Assembly (NCBI RefSeq): GCF_026210795.1 | Contig: NC_089433.1 | Span: 5,171,001-5,235,000 of the forward strand | Direction of reading: 5' to 3' | Length of the DNA stretch: 64,000 nucleotides | Source: Rhizophagus irregularis | Taxonomy: Eukaryota > Glomeromycota > Glomeromycetes > Glomerales > Glomeraceae | In this document: positions 53,498 to 64,000 of the stretch, in pieces | Layout of the letters: each line of letters begins with the position of its first letter | Numbering within the stretch: the stretch's first letter is position 1 | Made by a program: the position numbers and the translations under genes | The notes under the pieces: model-generated | Databases searched by the model: none | What the model was told of the DNA's origin: nothing | Seen by the model: the letters and a program-made list of their open reading frames with translations, nothing else

Positions 53498-56400
53498 ACT
53501 TGTTCGGGTGTTTATAAAGGTATAGGAGGTATTACAATACTCGTTCGTGTATCTCAAGAAAAATTTTACTACGCGTATATATTGGTTGTGTAACATCCAA
53601 ATTCGCATATATTAAATAGAAATAGATATAACTCTGACATATTACCGCGCCCGTAATTTCTTTCATTAAACGCCGCTTTAAAAAAAGGGGTAAACTTTTT
53701 TTTTATAGCGACCTTAAAGTACTAGAGAAAGAATTTTTTACAATTGATCCCTTTCCCAAAATTAAAAAAAATGGTATATCGAAATCCATTAATAAATAAA
53801 AGAATTTTAAAGTATAAATAAAGCTTGATAAAGTTTCATAACTTTGTACTTTTTAATTTGAGAACCCGCGTCAAAATCAGCTGATCGTTGGTCGACAATC
53901 AAAAGTTACGTCTACCATTCACGTTCTTGAAGAACTAAGAAAAGAATAACATTAATTTCATTTTATTTGTATTATTCATCATCTTTTATTACTGAAAATT
54001 CAAACGATTGATCAATGCATGATAAAATTTATACTACTTGAGACATAAAACATAACCAAAATTATAATAATTTATCTTATGTGAAGTCGGTAAGATCAAA
54101 ATTACAATAATTTCGGCCAGAGTTATAAATAGCGATATACAGTATACGTCATGTGATTTGTAATTTTTTTTTATTTATAATTCTGGCCAAATTTTATAAT
54201 TCCGGCCTAAATTATTATGCATTATTTTCTCCCGTTTTCCCGAATCTGGGGGGAGTATGTTGAACGAAGAATCGAGTTGGAGTGGTAAACATAAACCGAC
54301 TGAATAGCTAGACAATACTATCATGTGCCGTACAATATTTGTACAAGCGTACTAAGTATTTTACTATTAAACTAAATAAAATTATACTCAATTAAAAGCA
54401 CCATTTGAGTAGAAAAAGATTTAATATTAGTTTAATAAAATATATTGTATTATTATAGAAATTAATAATTTAAGTGGAATTATGCAAAATAAAACTTTAA
54501 CTAAGGTGATTCTAATGATATTAAAATAAAAATTATTATTAATGAGGAGTTAAAAAAGTCACATACTTTCAGTACCCTCTCAGATTTTTGAATAATAAAA
54601 TTTGTCTAACCTTAAATAAATAAAATTTTGTTGTTACTTAAAATTCTTTTTAAATTATGAAATAAAATTAACAAATATATCAAAAAGCAAATAAATAATT
54701 TTTTTATTCATTTAGAATAATAATAATACTTATCTTTTTATAATCATGAACACCACATGATGTGTGTACAGTATTATTATTAATTAACACAATCTACATT
54801 GCTTAATAAAAATAAAAATAAAAAATTATTACAGTATACACATTATCATTAATGTATAATGTGATTGTATTGCATTATTTCATTATCATTTTTATTATGT
54901 AAAACAAATGAGATCAATGTAATATTCTTTCAACAACTATTAAATGGGACTATGATTTAATTAATCAAAGCTGTTATGGTCATGATACCAATTATAATGA
55001 CAACCATTTATATAAGTTATGTGAAAAGTGTAAAATGAAACTAAAAAATAATAGAAAAGACTATAAGATTATAAAAAAAAACTGTCTTAATTTTGAATAT
55101 GTTCGGAATCAACTTACATAAATGAGTTCAAATAGATCTTATTCGAAATCGAGCCACATTTATGAAGTCAACGTCGAGTTCGTGTTTTAAAACAAAACGC
55201 TTCTACTAAATTAGAGAAAATCGGAGAAAAGAGGTGCAATTTAGTTATTAGCGAATTTCTTAGGATTAAATTGATGCATTAGCCATCACCTCGTATATCG
55301 GGTTGCATACGGTTCAGCAAGTTCCTAATCGTAGTTAAAAATACGCCATCTTATTTATATACAGTATATTTTCCGAGATCCTAGCTTACGTAAATTCTGA
55401 TGGAATTCTTTAACCGAGAGTATACCCGAAATAAATGTTTAAAATTAAATTTTATCCAAATTTTAATTAATAGATTCGTAAAATATTCATTTCTTGGCGG
55501 AAATTCTATGCATCTACTATATAACCAAATTATAACTACGTTATAAAGATAAAATTGTTTAAATAATGAAGTTCGGGCATAACAACTGCAATTCTCGCTA
55601 ATATAGTTATTATGATAGACAATTTGCCTAGTTTTGTAATCCCAATTTATGGCAGATTTAGGCTTTAATACGATCGGCAGTCACCAAATCTTTTAGTGGT
55701 GTTGTATAGAGGTTGGAACCGGATTTAAAAAATAAATCTGGTTTTATTTTACAGCTGATTTTCATAATATACAGGACACCTAGTCACATACGAGAGACAA
55801 CTCGGTACATTCGGCAAAACTCGTAAAGTTCAGAATAAGGTAAAAATTATATTTGGAGCGCACAGTGGTGTAGTTTTTATTTTATTCTGAGTTATACCGA
55901 GTTTCTCTCGGCATGGAGTAAAAATGATGGGTGTCCAACTTATAGTATCCGGTTTCTTCGAATCCTTCGGATTTATATCCGGTTTTATTCGGTTTTTCTT
56001 CATCCAGATTTGATAAATCCAGTTTCCTTCGTTCCATCCGAATTTATTATATCCGGTTTCTTTCGATTTTCGGATTTAAATCTGAATATCGAAATTACTG
56101 TATCATTAATTCATTTAAGTTATCGTGACATTCCATCATGACTTGAGAATATTAATTATTACATAAGTCATCGTAATATCCCTCCGTGACTCGAGAATGA
56201 TTATTAATCATTATTCATTATGTACGAATGATGTACGAAATGTAACATATTTACGGAATTTCTTAAACGATAAAAATTATTCAGTTTGTTATATTTCCAT
56301 AAACGTGAAATTTCTTAGGAAATATTCCGATTAAATTTCTTATAGAGGTAAGATCTAAGCTAACAATCAAATTAACAAATTAAGTTTTTTTAAATCAAAA

Positions 56401-57031
56401 CCCATAATTAGCGCCATTTAGCGTTCACATGTGAAAATATTAAGTTTTTCATCACGTTGATATGATTAGATTTGGTGAATCATTTGGTTCATGCATTTGA
56501 TTCAAAAATGGAAATAAAATAATGAATTCTGTTTCACAAACCCCATGAAACAATAACACTATTCATGCACTGAAATTCGCCGATCTGTTTGTACAAATTT
56601 GTTATTATTATAAGTACTCATTATACAAATTTTAAAAGAAATATGATTGTATTGTTAACTTGATATTACTAAATATATTAAAATATCATGAATCGTGTTT
56701 CATTCTAATGGGTGTAGGATCGAAGAAATAATTAAAATAATCCACTAACCGGATGATTGAACAAATCCAACCTAAAAGAAAAAAATTTTGAATTAATACT
56801 GCTAAACGAAATCTAAGTATAAAATATAATTAAAATTAATAAATTAGTAATATGACAATAAAAATAAATATTAGTAGAGTTCCACAAATTTGTAATACCT
56901 TAAAATCTAAATTTAATGAGCAAGTTTATGTAAGATAATACTAAAAAGTTTTGCAATGCATTCTATTTGTTTACTTTTGAAATTTTTTCTTTTTTTTTTT
57001 AGTAATCCCAAAAAGACTCAATTGCTAAAAA
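53498..57031. other. Copy 2 of 39641-43172, no gene
   Basis: Holds the duplicates of the intron copy, the GGCCAGA foldback (about 54117-54190), the CxxC remnant (about 54912-55120) and the 163-bp foldback MITE (separate entry). Confidence 0.6.
55774..55936. mobile_element. Copy 2 of the 163-bp foldback MITE
   Basis: Identical in the parts compared to 41914-42076, with the same flanks. Confidence 0.6.
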
Positions 57032-57431
57032 TAGAACTTTCCTTAAACGGATAATATTCCTAGAATTTATCCGGATTATTCTATTATCCTAACTGTATCC
57101 GATTAGTTTTAAAACGGATATCCGGTTTTAAATTTGAGAGATGGATAATCCTATGAAACTTTACGGATAATCCGCTAAATATCTAGATTTAGAATGATCA
57201 CAAGTAAACGGTGCTAAATTGATAATGTCTGCAAAAATTTGAATAAAGTCCTAAAACATTGGTTAAGTACATATTTTTTTTTTTGTATTTCAATATGTTA
57301 AAATTTGAATTTTAATAAAATTTATAGAATCAAGAAATTTTTAATATCGAGGTGATTAAATATCTATAAATTAAATCTAAATGACTAAATGATCTCGTCT
57401 AGGATAATCGGATAATCCGGTGAAAGCTCTA
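57032..57431. mobile_element. Copy 2 of the 400-bp hAT-type MITE
   Basis: Same ends and same imperfect target duplication (GCTAAAAA at 57024-57031, ACTAAAAA at 57432-57439) as at 43173-43572. Confidence 0.72.
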
Positions 57432-57750
57432 ACTAAAAAATATTGTTCATTGTTTAATGTGACGTTTTATGCATATGCATAATCATCATAACCATCAGTT
57501 TGTAAAATAATTTTTTTAAAGTAAAATGGATAAAATATAAAAGCATACATATATGCATATAACCTATTATAGTTCTATACTAGTTCTTACAATAAAATAA
57601 TCAAACAATCTCATGAAACATCATTTTATTTTTAATTTCATTCATTTCTCTGTTTGGCTTTATTAAAAAAAATCTTATAAATAATATATTTACCTCAAAG
57701 ATTTTTTTTTCCTCACTCATTAACGGCTTTTTCTAAGATCATACTTCAAT

Positions 57751-58659
57751 ATGAAAATATTATTAAATCGTCTTAAAAAAGAAGAAACTTTTGACTGTAA
57801 TTATTTTACGCCAAAGTATTATTTTGAAACGGAATGGTTTCTTGACATGCATGGTTATATTGATAGGGAGGAATTAGACGTTCGTTTTGAAGAAATTAAT
57901 AAAATAGTCACTGAAAACCCACTACTAAGTGAAAGAGCAAAAAAGGGTCTTTTATATGTTTTCATCGCTCTTAGCTTTATTTTTATTTTGCTTATTATCT
58001 TTGCTGCTCAAGTTTTTGGAGGTTATGTTGCTCCAATCGTGATACAAATTATAAATTCTATTGCTTTCTTTGTGGCGAGATATTTGATCGATGAAGAAGC
58101 AAAACGTCGCTCCGAAAGATTTTATGAAGCTATTAAAAAATTGTTCGACAAATATAATAAAAAAGATAACCCAACTGCCAATTGGAAACTCAAGTGGCGT
58201 AAAGTTATCACTCATTTCAATTTAGATCAATCCTCAAATGATATAACGCCAAAGTATGCTGAAGAAGCAGAAATAGAGTTAGAAATAAATGACGTCCTCG
58301 CTGAAATTACCGAGTGTACCATCCGTTTGCACCTTTATAGTAAAGAAAAACTTGAAAGAATTACTAAAGAGAAAGAGGAACTTGAGAGACTTCTTTCATC
58401 AAACGAGGACTATTCAATTACCATCGATGATAAGAAATTGCCTGAAATTCCTTTCAATTACGTACAACCTTCCAACAACACACCCCGACTTAACAACACG
58501 CCCCCATTTAATAACACACCTCAACCTGACAATACACCCCCATTTAATAACACACCTCAACCTGACAATACACCCATATTTAATAACACACCTCAACCTG
58601 ACAATACGCCCACATTTAATAACACATCCCCTTCCAACAATACTGAAATAGAAAGATGA
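57751..58659 (+). CDS. Copy 2 of the 302-aa two-TM paralogue
   Basis: Protein identical over all 302 residues to that at 43896-44804, including the early stop after NNTEIER. Counted once if the block is a contig overlap. Confidence 0.7.
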   Translation: MKILLNRLKKEETFDCNYFTPKYYFETEWFLDMHGYIDREELDVRFEEINKIVTENPLLSERAKKGLLYVFIALSFIFILLIIFAAQVFGGYVAPIVIQIINSIAFFVARYLIDEEAKRRSERFYEAIKKLFDKYNKKDNPTANWKLKWRKVITHFNLDQSSNDITPKYAEEAEIELEINDVLAEITECTIRLHLYSKEKLERITKEKEELERLLSSNEDYSITIDDKKLPEIPFNYVQPSNNTPRLNNTPPFNNTPQPDNTPPFNNTPQPDNTPIFNNTPQPDNTPTFNNTSPSNNTEIER

Positions 58660-61152
58660 ATAATATAAACGACAATGGAAATGAGAGGATGAATTATGCT
58701 AATCCTCAGATGAATATGAAACGTCTTCCCTATAATTACGGTATAAAATTATTTTACCTTTTTTTTGTGACACGATAATCATGTTTTATTACAATGTAAG
58801 GGTCGAAATTATCTAGTGAATTTATTAATTATAAGGCGCAATATATTATATAGTTTAGGTGTTTAAATTTTTAAAGCATTTTATTAGTATTACGTCCGTA
58901 ATTGACATTAAAATATTCTTTTAGGGATTTATTTTATTGGCCATTCTATATTTTACTTAATTGAGGAACTGAGGAAACGTCCGTAATTGACGTGAAACTA
59001 TTCTTATGTATATATTTATGTGTTATTTTATTTTATATGGGTTATATCATTTTAGTATATAATTTCGTATGACGTTATTTTATTGGTTATTACAATGGAT
59101 TACTCGAATTAGGACCAAGAGAGAGTTATGAAATGAAATAAACGGAGAGGGATTCGCCTAAATCAGAGGATCAATTCTTTTTTTGCCCTTTTTCTTATGA
59201 TGAAAAAGTGCCTCATTAATTATTTTGAATAATGACTTATTAGAAATTGTTAATAAGGGGGAACTATCGAAATTTAGTTCTAGAAATTTAGAAATAGACT
59301 TTTTGGGAAACTAAGCATTAGTATAATTTTGTTATTGATATTGTGAAATTGTATTATTTAATAAAAGAATATTGTTGTGGCTTAAGGTGGCAAACGTCTG
59401 TATGACGGCTTAAGCTCTACAAGCCAATAATTATTTATAATAGCTCAATAATATTATATACTTGCACTACCGAAAATAAACTTCTCTTTCTAGAATTACG
59501 CCTCAATATCCTGGCCAAAATTACGTGATATAATTAGTTGATTTAAAAAGGTATTAACTTCTAAAAATGATTTATTGTAAATATAATTCTTTTCTTTATA
59601 TTTATAAAAAAAATTCATATTTATAAAAAAAAATAAATGTTCTTAAGTTGAAGTTTGTACACCATACAAGTTAGCAGCCGAAACTAGAGATCATGAGAAA
59701 CCTGTTCACATGACAAAATATTACGGTAGCTTCGTGGGACCAAGTTTTACAAATATCGTTCAAGAAACAGCACAAATTTTTCGGATCAAAACCCGGGGAA
59801 TCGCTATGTTCAGGTGACTGAAAACTCAATTCAAAGACCGAAAGGAACACATGCGAACAAAAAACTAAAACTGGAAATTCTTTATTTTGCTACACACGAA
59901 GATCGGTGTCAGTGTGTCACATGAACTACCGATAAAGTTGACCAATTCCCAAACTTCCGTTAAAGAAAAGAAAAAGGATGAAAGAAGAAATAGGGGAATA
60001 AAAAGAAAGACGAGCCTCAGAACAAATGTTCTTGCGAAAAACTAAACTGAAAAAATCTATGACACGACGCGGTCGGTCTTTCATTAACAAAATTGCTGGA
60101 GACATAGTTGTTTATTTATATAGATTGAGTTTAAGTTTTAGTTTTATTTAGGTCGAATTCCAGGTTTATATACCTGATGAACGTGTCTTAACGTGAAAGA
60201 TCACGGTTGTATTTAGTATGTAATATGTACATTACACAACGTGTGGATGGTTTTTCGCTTTAGAACTATGTTCTTCTCGTTTTGCATCATCAACAGGTCA
60301 ACTTCATTTGTTAATAAAGGCAATAAATTAAAAAGGAAAATAAAGTGGAATAATAAATTATGAAACATTAACGAATACTTTAGTTTAATCTTCTTATTCG
60401 ATTTATGGGAACTCGTACAGGTTTTTTGATACATCTTTATTATTCCTAGTGGTCTACGAAGAAAATCAGAAAATTGAAGAGTTTTTCTATAAATTTACCT
60501 TACCAAAAATACAACTACCTAAAACAAGAAAAATTGAATCAAATATTATCAGACCAATACTTGCAAATGTAATAACTTAGATTGATAAAAAAAAATGACA
60601 TGTATGACGTGTATACGTATCGCTGGAGTGCGCGGTCAATAGCAATAACTGCCAAAACAAAATTTCTTTTAATAGTCAACAATTTATTTAGTTATTAATA
60701 AAGAACAAAACTCATTTGCTATCATTTAGTGAATATTATGCGTAAAATCCATCTATTATAAAATTACATGAAATTGGATTTTACAGCCAATGTCAGATAA
60801 GGTTGCCCCATAATTATCGTAACTGTCCCTAACAAAATTTTCTTTCACAAAATGTTTTAATGAAGAACCATACTGTACATATCAAAGTGTTGTAGGTTAT
60901 CATATTCTTTTTTGTTGTTAGCATGAGTGAAAATAACAAAAGGCAATACTATAGTTTACGAAAAATATCGTAGAGCATGGAATTAATAAATTATGTAATT
61001 GATTGCATTAATCAATTGAACTTAAAATATACGTAAAATTTGTGGCCAAAAAACTCATGATAGATTTGAGAAAATTCCAACAAAAAAAAGTTATTGGTTA
61101 GTTACATCACTTCCGTCACTTCCGTCACGTGATCGATTAACTTGATTCACAT
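58660..61152. other. Copy 2 of 44805-47297, no gene
   Basis: Same content as copy 1, small homopolymer differences only. Confidence 0.6.
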
Positions 61153-61160
61153 GACGATCA

Positions 61161-61496
61161 CAGGGACGATGATTTTCTGCGGTGACAAAATACTAACTCC
61201 GTCTGCGGTAAAAATAAATTCTGCGTTTTGCCATGCATTAAAAAAATTACTAATTTCTGCAGTATTTCTGTGATTTTTTTGTTAAATTCTGTACGAAATT
61301 AACAATTCTGCATTTATCAAAATTACGTCTAAAAAAATAAACATCTAATCTTTACCAAATTAGGCAATTTACATTATTAATTCTGGTTGGAATTAACTAA
61401 TTTAGTAATGATCTACAATCACACTAATTCCGCGATTGGTACTCGATTCTGCATTTTCTGCGGCATTCCGTGAAATGCAGAAAATCATTGTCCCTA
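61161..61496. mobile_element. Copy 2 of the 336-bp hAT-type MITE
   Basis: Same ends, interior and GACGATCA target duplication (61153-61160 and 61497-61504) as at 47306-47641. Confidence 0.88.
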
Positions 61497-61813
61497 GACG
61501 ATCAACACCGGCCAGCCAATAATTTTGTTTCACGCTACATATAACTCGTATATTTAAAATAGTGCTGAAATTATCGAACTGATAAAGCAATTTTATTTTT
61601 GTTCTTTCAAATCATGAAATTTTTTTATGAATCATTATTTATGCAATAATCTATTAATACAGTAAAACATACTGTAACTGCAATAAACTACATACAAAAA
61701 ATTACTTGTAATTCTACAATTACCTCCGTTCCATATGAAAAAATATCGTACAGTTCCTACTAAAAGAAAAATTCTAATGAAACTTAATGTATCTTAAGTA
61801 TTATCAATTTCAG

Positions 61814-62080
61814 ATGATACAAATCTTGCTAGTAATCTTCAATACTGTTTAGTGAGCCAGACCGTTGATATTAATGTGAAATATCACACAATAGCTGTTG
61901 TATCGGAGGGATTTCCTGCAAAAAGCTATTTTATTATTAGTGTAAGTTTCAAACAAAACTTTACAGGGGATACCTAATATTTTCAATAATTTTATTAATT
62001 TTATGAATATTTATTGTTTCTGTTCACAGACTTCATATTGTTTTTCATTCTTTCGCTTACGGGAAGCAAGTTCATCTTAA
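61814..62080 (+). CDS. Copy 2 of the possible exon pair
   Basis: Same open exon, GTAAGT donor and CACAG acceptor as at 47959-48225. Low confidence as a gene. Confidence 0.3.
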
Positions 62081-64000
62081 TTGCCAATCCGCCACTAAAA
62101 TTGATTAGTAGATCCGTCGCAGTCGCATGTGTCGCATGTTCTTATATGAATGACGTCGATCGGCATCCGATTTTGTACTACATAAGTCATGCTTAATGCA
62201 ACCATAATTTACCAATCAATAATGCCAAACGTGAATATGTCACAAAAAAAAATTTTTTTCGTTTGTTACAAAATTTAAAAAGTTTACTTTGGAGGAAGTT
62301 ACCATTCCAGCTCATATTTTAGGTAACTTTACACCAATTATTCGCGAATTTTGCAAATTTTACAAGGTTTTTTTGTACTATTACATAATATACGGTATAT
62401 TCTTGCTTAGATTAATAAAATAATATTTTAAAAAAAAGAAAATAAAAAATTTTTTTTTTTTTTGGCAGTTTTATAAAACTATACCTAAGTAATGTAACAC
62501 CTTTTTATAATGTATTTTTAGGGCATTTATATTACAACAAAAACTTGTGCAAATACCATTCAGAAGCAATAGTATTTAATATAAAAATGTCCGACGAGAT
62601 TAATTATAGATTGCCGATCATTTTGTATCGCTGAGTGGCGAATCGGCAATTAAATGTTTTATATAAAGTTGATTGATCATCCACTTGCGCTACTAATAAA
62701 GAAACTGTAGGACTGGTTTGCACTTTTTCTAAGAGCCTCTAAGGTTAATTTTTCATAAATTTCATTGGAATTTTTGCAGTCCACAAAGGCACAAGGTCCA
62801 TTATTTCGCTTGCAATTCTTGTCATTAGTTATTAAGAGAAGTATAAACTAAAGTCGGATCTATTTAAACTAAAACCGGATCTTGGTTGAGAAAGAGATGT
62901 TAAACTTTCATGAAAATTTGAACGTATATCGTTATGTAGTGCCCACTTTGTATATGAGCTTAAATTAAATCACATGACATACAAATTAGCCAATAATATT
63001 AATTTACCTATACCGTTACAACTGTGTTACAACAAATCATTTTTTCATATTAAAAATAATTTTTAAAAATCTATTAAATAATGAACTTTAACGTGGAATA
63101 TTACTGTAAACTATTTTTATTTATAATTAAACGCGTTTTTTTAATATTCTTTACATGAAATTTTAGGTACAGTAGATCGGTCCACGTAATTTCATATGGG
63201 TTAGTTCGGAGATATATGCATTCCCATATATCTTACGTGGATCCACGTAAAATTTTGTGGATCTACTCCGAAAATACCATGTGTTTCGATCACAGAAAAT
63301 ATTGGTATTCAGATTTCCACATATATTTGATGTGGATTTTGTGGATTTCCATGTGGATTTTACGTGGAAAAAATTTCCTGATGTAGTTAAAATGAAACAA
63401 GACTATGGACACTATGAACGACTAATAAGAGTCATTTAACAAGTATGGAAACACACATTTAATTTTATTAATTTTTTATTAATATTGTTGAAAATATTTT
63501 GTGAAAAAAATTAGTAATGAAATTATCGTACGATTTTTTTTTTAAATTATTTTTCAATTTTTTACAGGGTGATTTCAGTACTATTGTTAAATGAAAATAT
63601 GCTTAGGAATCAATCTTAAAGTAAAGTTGTTCAACAGGTATATGAAACCAATAAAATATTAATTTTTATTAATACAAATTTGAAATATTTTATAAAATTA
63701 ATTAATAATACTTTTATAGGAAATCACTGTTTTTTTTAGCGTTTTTTTTTTAGAATGTGTAGGACCGTTTTTTAATATTAAATATAATTATGCTGTTCGG
63801 ATATTTTATGTATTAATATTTTTTTTTTGTTTTTTTTTTTAACATGTATTTCATTTAAAAATCATATTATTTGTTTATTTGCTTATTAAAAATTGGTTTT
63901 AATTTAATAAAGTGTTAAAAAGTACTAATTTTTTTATATGTACTGTTATAAAAGTAATGTAATAATTTATTTATATAATATTTTTTTTTTTTTTTTTTTA
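62081..64000. other. Intergenic, repeats only
   Basis: Up to 63220 same as copy 1. After it the sequence is unique to this contig: a GTGGAT-rich segment (about 63160-63400, with ACGTGGATCCACGT at 63235 and several TGTGGATTT), the dispersed repeat, then A/T-rich sequence with long T runs to the end. The 60-codon frame at 63257 lies in the repeat. Confidence 0.5.
63000..63670. repeat. Dispersed repeat, second copy, with GTGGAT-rich insert
   Basis: Shares ordered blocks with 16880-17270 (AAAAATCTATTAAATAA, GAGTCATTTAACAAGTAT, TTCAACAG.TATATGAAACC, AATATTAATTTTTATT). About 260 bp between the first two blocks is extra and contains repeated GTGGAT(C/T) words. Confidence 0.5.

Larger units (their letters stand above)
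49564..63220. repeat. Copy 2 of the 13.66-kb block, probable unmerged contig overlap
   Basis: Near-identical to 35703-49363. Known differences include an A run of 7 versus 8 in the two-TM gene, one missing C next to its start, 5 versus 6 C in a run near 51178, and several A/T run lengths. Unique sequence resumes at 63221. Intergenic stretches inside this block hold what is described for copy 1. Confidence 0.95.

Noticed and set aside
35703-63220. Reading the 13.66-kb repeat as a recent tandem gene amplification
   Set aside because: The dovetail geometry at a 200-N placeholder and homopolymer-type differences fit an unmerged overlap much better; kept as a finding with a test.

Overview
The window looks like a piece of a very AT-rich fungal nuclear genome, most likely an arbuscular mycorrhizal fungus of the Rhizophagus type. 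The grounds are the base composition, short GT-AG introns (about 60-90 bp), tyrosine-kinase-like (TKL) genes with an HRDLHSGN catalytic loop behind a CxxC...CxxC head, an F-box/LRR gene with decaying partial copies, and a dense load of MITEs and LINE remains. This assignment is inference from family knowledge; no database was searched.

Layout. 0-2.4 kb: a 641-aa basic protein I do not recognise (- strand). 4.0-6.3 kb: seven-exon TKL kinase (kinase A), with a short inverted repeat 117 bp upstream. 7.2-11.9 kb: an F-box/LRR gene (-) with three broken F-box fragments. 12.5-13.4 kb: a TIR element and a coiled-coil pseudogene. 14.4-16.7 kb: a six-exon gene encoding five tandem kinase N-lobes and no C-lobe, the most unusual gene here. 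18.6-19.25 kb: a tandem duplication carrying two intron-containing tRNA genes. 20.0-22.9 kb: a second full TKL kinase (kinase B) whose 1.2-kb intron hosts a MITE. 23.2-23.8 kb: a candidate small secreted protein. 24.4-25.55 kb: a TIR element. 25.6-27.7 kb: a bromodomain plus PD-(D/E)XK-like protein (-). 29.0-32.9 kb: a dead LINE (RNase H and 3' tail visible) split by a 1.57-kb TIR element.

35.0-45 kb: a large diverged inverted duplication. Each arm carries a two-transmembrane protein with a Pro/Asn-rich repeated tail; between the arms lies a dead copy of kinase B exon 1. hAT-type MITEs with target-site duplications sit at 43.2 and 47.3 kb.

49364-49563 is a run of exactly 200 N. The 13.66 kb before the gap (35703-49363) is repeated almost perfectly after it (49564-63220), and the differences I see are mostly homopolymer lengths. 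The end of the left contig lies inside the right contig and vice versa, which is what two overlapping contigs joined with a placeholder gap would look like. I therefore read the second copy as a probable assembly artefact, and features there as duplicates of copy 1.

The genes do not form a pathway. Together they show kinase N-lobe/C-lobe parts, F-box genes and membrane proteins being copied, permuted and broken by local duplication and transposons.
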